Below are positions 5,802-11,567 of a stretch of DNA of 24,331 nt, piece after piece. The stretch's first letter is position 1. Each line of letters begins with the position of its first letter. The translations under genes and the position numbers were made by a program. This stretch comes from JAGQNP01 sp038257245 (GTDB taxonomy: Bacteria; Patescibacteriota; Saccharimonadia; Saccharimonadales; JACQNP01). The stretch spans positions 1 to 24,331 of the forward strand of contig JBBSJL010000013.1 in NCBI GenBank assembly GCA_038257245.1, in the 5' to 3' direction. The notes under the pieces are model-generated. The model did not search any database, was not told where the DNA came from, and was given only the letters and a program-made list of their open reading frames with translations.

Positions 5802-6047
5802 ATGACCGAGTTAAAACCACACTGCGAAATCCTTAGTTCATTGTTTAATATTTATAAAAATAGCGAGGATGAATTGACGCTAAAAAATGCTTCATCTATA
5901 GCATGGAACCTTGGTGTTAATCTAAATTACGATTTTGGGTATCATGAATTGTCTGAACTCATTCAAGGTAAACTTACAAACAATAGCGAAGGTGAAGCAC
6001 ACTATCTTGAGGTAATCGTACGTAACTTATCTAAGCTAAAAAACTAG
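5802..6047 (+). CDS. Small hypothetical protein (81 aa)
   Basis: 81 aa, soluble and probably helical, with segments such as CEILSSLFNIYKN and GYHELSELIQGKLTNN and a slightly acidic middle. No membrane segment or known motif is seen and no family is recognised. No SD is present, but a TATACT hexamer ends 6 nt upstream of the ATG, as for other probable leaderless genes here. The gene stands alone between the tRNA-Arg tail element and a stretch of strong hairpins. Alternation of hydrophobic residues and the promoter support a real gene. Confidence 0.6.
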   Translation: MTELKPHCEILSSLFNIYKNSEDELTLKNASSIAWNLGVNLNYDFGYHELSELIQGKLTNNSEGEAHYLEVIVRNLSKLKN

Positions 6048-6070
6048 TTCTGACTTCTTCAACTACGCTG

Positions 6071-6114
6071 TACCAAACTGAAATCCCCACAATCGTGGGG
6101 ATTTCAGTTTGGTA
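6071..6114. repeat. 20-bp perfect inverted repeat (long hairpin)
   Basis: Positions 6071-6090 and 6095-6114 are perfect reverse complements around a 4-nt loop (AATC). It is much longer than the terminators in this window and has no T tract on either side, so simple termination does not explain it well. Confidence 0.9.
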
Positions 6115-6240
6115 GATTCGCTTAGCGAATCCGAACCGTCAAGGTTCGGTGGAGCTAGGACACGCGCAGGTTCTTGTATCGAGCATGCCGCAGAGCGGAT
6201 AAAGGACAAAGTCCGCTACTCTGCCATGGTGTACCATGCT
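6115..6240. other. Array of consecutive hairpins, possible structured RNA
   Basis: Directly after the 20-bp hairpin come GATTCGC/GCGAATC (6115-6131), CCGAACC/GGTTCGG (6131-6149), GCAGAG/CTCTGC with inner GCGGA/TCCGC (6190-6223), and CATGGT/ACCATG (6225-6238). There is no ORF of note. The stretch between 6048 and 6344 holds only these structures and the CRP-type site and promoter that follow. GGTGTACCATGCT (6228-6240) resembles the end of the tRNA-Arg tail element (GGTGTACCACGCT). Confidence 0.5.
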
Positions 6241-6254
6241 GAGATTTTACCCGA

Positions 6255-6270
6255 TGTGATATAAATCACA
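6255..6270. promoter_or_regulatory. CRP-type operator upstream of a 26-codon ORF
   Basis: TGTGAT-ATAA-ATCACA, perfect half-sites TGTGA-N6-TCACA. It is almost identical to the site at 7177-7192. Its centre is about 62 bp upstream of the start predicted from the -10 at 6313-6318, which is the class I activator position. Confidence 0.8.
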
Positions 6271-6312
6271 TTACTTTAGTGACGAAAAATATATCGTTCA
6301 CCCCCATACCCG

Positions 6313-6318
6313 TATAGT
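6313..6318 (+). promoter_or_regulatory. -10 hexamer behind the CRP-type site
   Basis: TATAGT (overlapping TAGTAT) with no good -35 (TATATC at 17 nt), as expected of an activator-dependent promoter. Predicted start is near 6325. Confidence 0.45.
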
Positions 6319-6344
6319 ATATAGGCGGAAGGGAGGACAAAAAG

Positions 6345-6425
6345 GTGTACAGAATATTTCGTCGATTTATACGACAAGCCCAAGTGGACCAAAAGGAAAA
6401 CTGGCGCCAATTCATTGCCTACTAA
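6345..6425 (+). CDS. Putative 26-aa basic small protein, GTG start
   Basis: GTG start with a strong SD (GGGAGG, 6331-6336, spacing 8) and a TAA stop. The peptide begins YRIFRRFIRQAQ and ends NWRQFIAY. Its N-terminal half is Arg-rich and amphipathic, and the rest is polar. It lies alone behind a promoter and CRP-type palindrome, so it may belong to the regulon of the Crp/Fnr gene immediately downstream on the other strand. It may be a true small protein, or a leader ORF of a regulatory RNA. No homology is known to me. Confidence 0.45.
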   Translation: MYRIFRRFIRQAQVDQKENWRQFIAY

Positions 6426-6490
6426 GGCATGACTATGAATTATGAGTGCTAATACTTTATTTGGTGTTCTCCCGATTCAATCGTGAGACT

Positions 6491-7138
6491 TTAGAAGAAT
6501 GACTTTAGCTTTTCAACGTCTGGGACGACTATTAGGCCATCCCGGTGGTCTATTATGTTGTTTTTGGTAAGGTAGGATAATTCCCTGCCGGTTGTTTCAC
6601 GTGTGGCATTTATAGAGCTAGCTATATCTTGCTGTCTTAAGGGTACTTTTATAATTGTGCCACCATCGCCTTCAACACCAAAGCGTTTATACATGGTGTA
6701 TAGAAACGAAACCAAGCGCTCCCGGACAGTTCTAAAGCCTAGCGTAATTATCCGCTCAGAATGTATACGGTACATTTCTACGGTCATATCCAAGATTACC
6801 GACATTGCCTCTGGTTCGGAGCCTATGAAGCTTAGATATTTGCTTCGACTTAGTCTATAGACCTTTGTTGGTGCCAGGGTTTGGTATATAACCCGTCTTT
6901 CTTGGCCTGTTATAGCCCATATCATAGGAAAAACCTCCTGATCCTTTCGGATTATCAGGAGGTTTTCTTCACCATATTTCGTTATGTTGTACGCTTTGAC
7001 CAAACCACTTTCTATATAGAACACTGCATTGGGGGTTTCGCCTGGGCGAATGATAAACTCCCCTTTTTTATAAGTGAGTTCTGTGCCTGTTTTGAAAGTG
7101 TCGGCAAGTGACGTGTTGCTTGTCTTGCTTGCAAACAT
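6491..7138 (-). CDS. Crp/Fnr-family transcriptional regulator
   Basis: 215 aa. An N-terminal cyclic-nucleotide-binding-like beta-barrel (about 20-105, with KKGEFIIRPGETPNAVFYIESG) is followed by a long dimerisation helix (110-150) and a C-terminal winged helix-turn-helix. Its recognition helix reads ATRETTGRELSYL. Arg180, Glu181 and Arg185 match the CRP residues that contact TGTGA. The effector domain lacks the usual cAMP-binding FGE...R-A/S cassette, and the protein has no Cys, so neither cAMP nor an FNR-type Fe-S cluster is likely. A matching palindrome lies 39-54 bp upstream of its start, suggesting autoregulation, and another lies beyond its 3' end. The ligand is unknown. Confidence 0.9.
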   Translation of the reverse strand: MFASKTSNTSLADTFKTGTELTYKKGEFIIRPGETPNAVFYIESGLVKAYNITKYGEENLLIIRKDQEVFPMIWAITGQERRVIYQTLAPTKVYRLSRSKYLSFIGSEPEAMSVILDMTVEMYRIHSERIITLGFRTVRERLVSFLYTMYKRFGVEGDGGTIIKVPLRQQDIASSINATRETTGRELSYLTKNNIIDHRDGLIVVPDVEKLKSFF

Positions 7139-7176
7139 ATTAATATTGTTTCACAAACGGACGATCTAACCAAATT

Positions 7177-7192
7177 TGTGATACAAATCACA
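7177..7192. promoter_or_regulatory. CRP-type operator between the regulator and the PH-domain gene
   Basis: TGTGAT-ACAA-ATCACA, perfect TGTGA-N6-TCACA half-sites with A/T-rich flanks. It sits in the divergent intergenic region, so it can serve both the regulator and the gene at 7270. Confidence 0.85.
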
Positions 7193-7269
7193 TTTTTTAG
7201 GTGATTAGGTTAACAGACTAAACTAAAAATCAGGCATATAGTTGTATATGTAACTAAGGAGGGGTGATC

Positions 7270-7860
7270 ATGGTAGACAAAAGAACAATTAAATCACAGT
7301 TAGCTGCCATCGATGCTAGTTTGCCATTTTGGGTAAAACCAGAAATGAACCAGCTAACAAAAATAATAGTTCCAGGGGAAAAGATTCGACACATTATTAG
7401 TGGTAGGTACGGAGGAGGCACAGCTTTATTGTGCGCCACTGACTTGCGACTGTTAATTATTGATAAAAAACCAATGTTTTTAGCCGTAGAGGATGTGCGA
7501 TATGACATGATCGCAGAAGTTAACTATACTCATCAATTTTTTGACGCTTCTATTCACCTTGCAGCATTCAACAAAGATTTTTCATTTACCAGCTTCCGAA
7601 AAGATGAACTACACGATATAACCGAACACATACAACAAAAACTCTCCGAAGTGAGACAACATTCACCAGAAGAAACTGGCCTTATGGCACATGTATTAAA
7701 TACTCAACAAGATGGTATCTCCAGTGATCAAGCAAGAGAGTTACTACCAAATACTCCAATGGCATGGGATAGGATTTCAGAAAAACTCGATACTATAAAT
7801 GGAGTAAACCCAACACCGCTGATACGACGACGTGTTACCAAGTTCGATACCTTTCAATAG
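7270..7860 (+). CDS. PH-domain protein (YokE-like bPH)
   Basis: 196 aa from the ATG, preceded by the best SD of the window (AAGGAGG, 7256-7262, spacing 7). A GTG two codons upstream overlaps that SD and is unlikely. Residues about 35-120 have the bacterial PH pattern of YokE-like domains: VPGEKIRHIISGRYGGGTALLCATDLRLLIIDKK, then FLAVEDVRYDMIAEVNY and the SFRKDELHDITEHIQQKL helix. The C-terminal tail ends in basic IRRRVTKFDTFQ. Such domains often bind membranes or other proteins at the cell envelope. The CRP-type palindrome 78 bp upstream suggests control by the divergent regulator. A two-helix membrane protein with a PH-like domain is encoded at 4093. Confidence 0.8.
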   Translation: MVDKRTIKSQLAAIDASLPFWVKPEMNQLTKIIVPGEKIRHIISGRYGGGTALLCATDLRLLIIDKKPMFLAVEDVRYDMIAEVNYTHQFFDASIHLAAFNKDFSFTSFRKDELHDITEHIQQKLSEVRQHSPEETGLMAHVLNTQQDGISSDQARELLPNTPMAWDRISEKLDTINGVNPTPLIRRRVTKFDTFQ

Positions 7861-7875
7861 CATTAAACTAGCTGA

Positions 7876-7881
7876 TAATAT
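7876..7881 (+). promoter_or_regulatory. Extended -10 of the rhodanese gene
   Basis: TGa-TAATAT; the hexamer ends 8 nt before the ATG at 7890, and no SD is present. Confidence 0.45.
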
Positions 7882-7889
7882 GTAGACAC

Positions 7890-8147
7890 ATGACAAGAAT
7901 AGTGATTGATGTTCGACAACCAGATGAATACGCCGCAGGTTATGTTGAAGGCGCAATAAATATACCATTAGCAATGATTAACGAAAAGACTCTATCAAAT
8001 GTCCCAAAAGACAGTGAAATAATTGTTTATTGCCGCAGCGGAGCACGATCAAACACGGCCGTGGGTAAATTATTAGAGCTTGGATATACAAAAGTTACAA
8101 ATGGAATCAACCAAGAAAACATCGAAAAGATAATCAACACAGCATAG
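7890..8147 (+). CDS. Single-domain rhodanese-like sulfurtransferase
   Basis: 85 aa, one compact rhodanese domain: IDVRQPDEYAAGYVEGAINIPL at the start and the active-site loop VYCRSGARS with Cys48. Such proteins carry a persulfide on that Cys and pass sulfur to acceptors, as in PspE/GlpE. The loop sequence CRSGARS fits a thiosulfate or polysulfide user. It is shorter than GlpE (about 108 aa), cytoplasmic, and lacks a signal peptide. It lies 29 nt after the PH-domain gene but has its own -10, so co-transcription is possible but not required. Confidence 0.88.
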   Translation: MTRIVIDVRQPDEYAAGYVEGAINIPLAMINEKTLSNVPKDSEIIVYCRSGARSNTAVGKLLELGYTKVTNGINQENIEKIINTA

Positions 8148-8151
8148 CTAA

Positions 8152-9273
8152 TTACTTACGAGTGCTTGGTTTTGTTTGGTTGGTTTCGGATTCTTTTGGC
8201 TGTTCACCAGAGCTAGGGATTTCATGATAGGGTTCCGCTTTTGGCGCAGTGTCAGTGGGTAATTCTTCTTTCGGCGGGGCCAGGCGTTTGGATATTAGCC
8301 ATAAAGCTATTCCGATTAGGACGTATATCACACCGCCAATTAGTAAAACGGTGAATATTGCATCGAATACAGAATTTGCAATTGATAGTACGTTTGTTTG
8401 CAGTTCACTAGATAGGTCTGATGACTTGATGTTTGGCAAAGAGATTTTCTTGAAAATAACCCAGCCAATAGCGGAGAATATCAAAATTGATATACCAGCT
8501 GAACTGTAGATAACTTTTAGTTTTTTGATGCCTTTGAGCCGGGTTTCGTGTAGGAGTAGTAAAACTAAAGATAGTAGTAGTGCTAGTGTAAGAAGGGCGT
8601 AAGGTAGCTGTTTGGCGAGAGAATAGCCCTGTTTGACTACCAAGAATTGTTCTTCTATAGGTTTGTTATTCTCTGACTTTAAATTTGTAGCCGAAAATGT
8701 ATCTGAGTCTCCGAAGAACTCACTATTCTGGGCTTCTGTAACAAATTTTTGGCGTATCTCTGTAGCATTAAAGTCCGGAGGTTTACAGGCAATGTTTATA
8801 AGATCATCTGGGTCACCAATTTGGTCTGGGGTAGTACAAACGGGAAGATTATCTGCCCTGCTTATTGCATAATCGGCTGTCAGATTAATGAAGTTTTCCT
8901 TGGGTTTCTTTAGATCGATTATGAAAGTTATATTTTCAGAGTCGCCATTTAGCCAGACAAATACACCGTCGACAATACTATCGGCACCACTTTGCCAAAA
9001 TTCAGGGGGGAAAGCCTTACTAATGATTTTTTTAATTTCGGGGTTATCTAGTGGTAATTTTTCTTGTTGCACTTCCCCTTTTGTGTCTTTTTGAGCTTCT
9101 GAGGCTATATTATCAATAAGGTTTTCATAGATACCCGATTCGCTCAGAGTTTGTTTAATTTTTTCGGGTGAGCTAAGGTAACTAGTTAATGATAAAGTTA
9201 TGATTCCTAAGAACAATGATAACGCTAAAACGGGCGTAACGAGCACGATTAGTATTTTTCTAAATATATTCAT
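8152..9273 (-). CDS. Four-helix membrane protein with a large exported loop, unknown function
   Basis: 373 aa. One N-terminal membrane helix (about 8-32) precedes a loop of about 185 residues, with two Cys (PVCTTPDQ, IACKPP), predicted to face outside. Three membrane helices follow (about 222-240, 253-272, 306-328), then a charged Pro/Glu/Lys-rich cytoplasmic tail. No family is recognised. The start codon is supported by a minus-strand TACAAT 6 nt upstream (9280-9285), again leaderless-like. The gene is convergent with the rhodanese (4 nt apart) and divergent from the SGNH hydrolase, sharing a 47-bp promoter region. Confidence 0.8.
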   Translation of the reverse strand: MNIFRKILIVLVTPVLALSLFLGIITLSLTSYLSSPEKIKQTLSESGIYENLIDNIASEAQKDTKGEVQQEKLPLDNPEIKKIISKAFPPEFWQSGADSIVDGVFVWLNGDSENITFIIDLKKPKENFINLTADYAISRADNLPVCTTPDQIGDPDDLINIACKPPDFNATEIRQKFVTEAQNSEFFGDSDTFSATNLKSENNKPIEEQFLVVKQGYSLAKQLPYALLTLALLLSLVLLLLHETRLKGIKKLKVIYSSAGISILIFSAIGWVIFKKISLPNIKSSDLSSELQTNVLSIANSVFDAIFTVLLIGGVIYVLIGIALWLISKRLAPPKEELPTDTAPKAEPYHEIPSSGEQPKESETNQTKPSTRK

Positions 9274-9279
9274 AAGCTT

Positions 9280-9285
9280 ATTGTA
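9280..9285 (-). promoter_or_regulatory. -10 hexamer of the membrane-protein gene (leaderless)
   Basis: TACAAT on the minus strand, ending 6 nt before the ATG at 9273. Confidence 0.6.
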
Positions 9286-9320
9286 CGCTACAATATTTGT
9301 TGTGGTATATAGAATGTATT

Positions 9321-10004
9321 ATGTTTAAGAAAGTATTAGTAATCGTACTGGTTGTGGTTGGGCTACTAGTATTAACCGAAATCATACAGCTTTGGCGTTT
9401 GAAATCTAGTGTCGATCAGTACTCTGTGTACTGGCAGAACTTGTCATCATCTGGCGAATTTGTTTATGTAGTCCTGGGCGATTCTGCCGCCCAGTCTATA
9501 GGAGCAAGTAGCCCCCAAAAGGGTTATGTGGGGCTACTAGCAGATCAGATTGAACAGAAAACTGGCAAACAAGCTCGAATTATTAATCTGAGTGTTTCTG
9601 GTGCTACTGTTAATGACGTTACAGAAAAGCAGTTGCCACAGATCGCTAATTATAAACCAGACTTGATCACAGTTGAGGTTGGCGGCAATGATGTGGTCAG
9701 AACTGACTTGTCATCATTTGAATCAGACTATAGAAAGCTAGGAGAAAGTCTACCCGAAGGAACTTTTGTAGCGACTATTCCTTACTTTGGAGGACGAATA
9801 AGAAAGAATAACGAGGCAATCAAAGCGTCAGATATTATAGTTAATATTGCAAAAGAAAATAGCTTGAAAGTTGTGGATCTACAGACAGAAACTAAACAGC
9901 GCGACTCACTATTTAACTACTCGGCCGATTGGTTTCACTCGAGTGATAAGGGCTACGAAGTGTGGGCAGATACATTTTGGCGCGAAATTGCCCCCACCCT
10001 GTAG
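9321..10004 (+). CDS. SGNH/GDSL-family hydrolase, membrane-anchored
   Basis: 227 aa from the chosen ATG (a TTG upstream would add 8 residues overlapping the promoter region). An N-terminal membrane anchor (about 4-22) is followed by an SGNH hydrolase domain. The GDSAAQS motif carries the nucleophile Ser55, SVSGATV is block II, VGGND carries Asn123, and DWFHSSDKGY at the end carries the catalytic Asp203-x-x-His206. These enzymes hydrolyse esters of lipids, acetylated sugars or peptidoglycan. With the anchor, this one probably acts at the outer face of the membrane on a lipid or acetylated glycan; the substrate is unknown. Possible -10: TATATA (9306-9311) or TAGAAT (9310-9315). Confidence 0.88.
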   Translation: MFKKVLVIVLVVVGLLVLTEIIQLWRLKSSVDQYSVYWQNLSSSGEFVYVVLGDSAAQSIGASSPQKGYVGLLADQIEQKTGKQARIINLSVSGATVNDVTEKQLPQIANYKPDLITVEVGGNDVVRTDLSSFESDYRKLGESLPEGTFVATIPYFGGRIRKNNEAIKASDIIVNIAKENSLKVVDLQTETKQRDSLFNYSADWFHSSDKGYEVWADTFWREIAPTL

Positions 10005-10023
10005 GTATTAGTCTGTAATACGC

Positions 10024-10029
10024 TACAAT
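10024..10029 (+). promoter_or_regulatory. -10 hexamer of the HIT gene (leaderless)
   Basis: GCTACAAT with the hexamer ending 6 nt before the ATG at 10036 and no SD in between. Confidence 0.65.
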
Positions 10030-10035
10030 ATAGTC

Positions 10036-10431
10036 ATGGAAGATAGTATTTTTACGAAGATTATTAAGGGTGAAATTCCTTGCCACAAGGTATATGAGGA
10101 TGATCGGACGTTTGCGCTCCTTGACATCTTCCCTGTTCAACCAGGTATGGTATTGGTCGTTTCTAAAAAACAAGTTTCGAACTTTTACGAACTAGAATCC
10201 GATGATTACACCGCTTTATGGGATAGCGTTAAAAAAATTGCCAAGAAAATGAAGGTAGTATTCCCAGACAAAAAGCGCATTGGGGTTCAGGTAGAAGGGT
10301 TAGATGTTGACCATGTACACGTAAAGCTATTCCCTATCAATACTGGTGATGAATTTAGGGCAAAACCAGATACCGACAATGAGCCAGATCACGACGTATT
10401 GGCCGAAATTGCCAAAAAATTAGCGTTTTAA
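10036..10431 (+). CDS. HIT-family (histidine triad) nucleotide hydrolase-like protein
   Basis: 131 aa. It begins with SIFTKIIKGEIPCHKVYEDD and LDIFPVQPGMVLVVSKK, the N-terminal signature of HINT/HIT enzymes, which cleave AMP or GMP from nucleotide conjugates in the cytoplasm. The triad reads HVHVKLFP: His93 and His95 are present, but the third His is Lys97. The His usually found in PGH is Met38. The middle His, the normal nucleophile, is kept, so some activity may remain, but metal or phosphate contacts must differ. Length is normal. It has a leaderless-type promoter and is followed 26 nt later by the promoter-bearing 58-aa gene. Confidence 0.88.
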   Translation: MEDSIFTKIIKGEIPCHKVYEDDRTFALLDIFPVQPGMVLVVSKKQVSNFYELESDDYTALWDSVKKIAKKMKVVFPDKKRIGVQVEGLDVDHVHVKLFPINTGDEFRAKPDTDNEPDHDVLAEIAKKLAF

Positions 10432-10445
10432 TTCCCGTTTACTGC

Positions 10446-10451
10446 TACAAT
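10446..10451 (+). promoter_or_regulatory. Extended -10 of the 58-aa membrane protein gene (leaderless)
   Basis: TGc-TACAAT, ending 6 nt before the ATG at 10458; no SD. Confidence 0.6.
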
Positions 10452-10457
10452 TAGCCC

Positions 10458-10634
10458 ATGTCTAATACAATTGTGGCTTTATTACTTGGTATAGGGCTTG
10501 GAGCCTGGGTTTATTCTAAGGTTCAACGTAAAACTGGTGGGAATACTCAATCAGCTTTAATAGTGGCAGGGGCGTCTGGTGCGACGGCCTTTGTTTTGAT
10601 GTGGATTGTCTTAGGGTTTATACCTGGCGCCTAA
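10458..10634 (+). CDS. 58-aa membrane protein with two helices
   Basis: Short ORF, MSNTIVALLLGIGLGAWVYS at the start and VLGFIPGA at the end. Two hydrophobic segments (about 4-20 and 33-54) are joined by a polar basic linker (KVQRKTGGNTQ), a small helical-hairpin membrane protein. An extended -10 sits 6 nt before the ATG, exactly as in the preceding HIT gene, which supports expression. No function is known. It fills most of the gap between the HIT gene and the XRE-HAD gene. Confidence 0.65.
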   Translation: MSNTIVALLLGIGLGAWVYSKVQRKTGGNTQSALIVAGASGATAFVLMWIVLGFIPGA

Positions 10635-10684
10635 CTAGTAGCCGTTTAATACTAGTTAATGGTGAAAAATTAACTCGTAAGTGG

Positions 10685-10690
10685 TAATAT
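10685..10690 (+). promoter_or_regulatory. Extended -10 of the XRE-HAD gene (leaderless)
   Basis: TGg-TAATAT, ending 7 nt before the ATG at 10698. Confidence 0.5.
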
Positions 10691-10697
10691 TAGGTTA

Positions 10698-11567
10698 ATG
10701 GGTGGAGAAAAAGCTGAAAAGGCGCTTGGTAAAAGGTTGCAGCAAGCTAGGCAGAAAGCCGGGTTAACTCAACAGGAAATGTGTCAAAAGGCGGGCATTT
10801 CTTATTCGACGCTAGCAAAGATTGAGCGTGGGGCTATCAAGGCTCCTTCTATCTTCACAGTTCAGAGTATGGCAAATGTTCTTGGTATATCTATGGAACA
10901 AATGATGGGGGCGCCTAGTGCTGGAGTGACGGCAGTTGAACAAAAACCTAAGAAGCGAACCAAAACAGGTATTAGGTTTGTATATTTTGACATCAACGGT
11001 TGCGTAGTGCGATTTTTTCACCGTGCGTTCAATAGAATGGCACACGATTCTGGATCAAGTGCAGATTTTATTGAAACAACCTTTTGGCACTACAATGATG
11101 CGGTTTGCAGGGGCGAAATGTCGCTTGATGAGTTCAACAAAACCTTAGCTGAACAGCTTGGACTTGCAGAAGTTGATTGGTTAGATTACTACCTAGAAGC
11201 GGTGGATCCAATTTCAGAAATGCAAGATGTTGTTAAATGGGCGGCAGACAATTATTACATTGGCTTGCTTAGTAACATCATGCCTGGGTTTATAGACAAA
11301 ATGATCGAACTAAAAATATTGCCAAATGTTCACTACGATTCAATAATCGATTCTTCACAGGTAAACGCCATCAAACCAGAGCAGAAAATATATGAGATTG
11401 CTCAAAGTAGATCTGGTGTAGAAACAAGTGAGATTTTACTGATTGACGATTCGCGTGCCAACCTTATGGCCGCCGAAAAGATGGGATGGCACGTAATGTG
11501 GTTTGACGATTTTCGCCCAGAAGAAAGCGCTGAGCGCGTACGTAGCGCACTTGAACCCGAAGCTTAG
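10698..11567 (+). CDS. XRE-type HTH fused to a HAD-family hydrolase
   Basis: 289 aa, two domains. Residues 9-68 form a Cro/C1-type helix-turn-helix (LGKRLQQARQKAGLTQQEMC ... YSTLAKIERG). A basic linker (84-90) leads to a HAD domain (93-275): motif I FDINGCVV with Asp98 and Asn100 in place of the second Asp; motif II LLSNI with Ser192; motif III IKPEQK with Lys226; motif IV LLIDDSRANL with Asp250-Asp251. Most catalytic positions are kept, so the domain may be a phosphatase, though Asn100 may reduce activity. The fusion suggests DNA binding coupled to sensing or dephosphorylating a metabolite. Its stop overlaps the convergent valS stop by 4 nt. Confidence 0.88.
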   Translation: MGGEKAEKALGKRLQQARQKAGLTQQEMCQKAGISYSTLAKIERGAIKAPSIFTVQSMANVLGISMEQMMGAPSAGVTAVEQKPKKRTKTGIRFVYFDINGCVVRFFHRAFNRMAHDSGSSADFIETTFWHYNDAVCRGEMSLDEFNKTLAEQLGLAEVDWLDYYLEAVDPISEMQDVVKWAADNYYIGLLSNIMPGFIDKMIELKILPNVHYDSIIDSSQVNAIKPEQKIYEIAQSRSGVETSEILLIDDSRANLMAAEKMGWHVMWFDDFRPEESAERVRSALEPEA

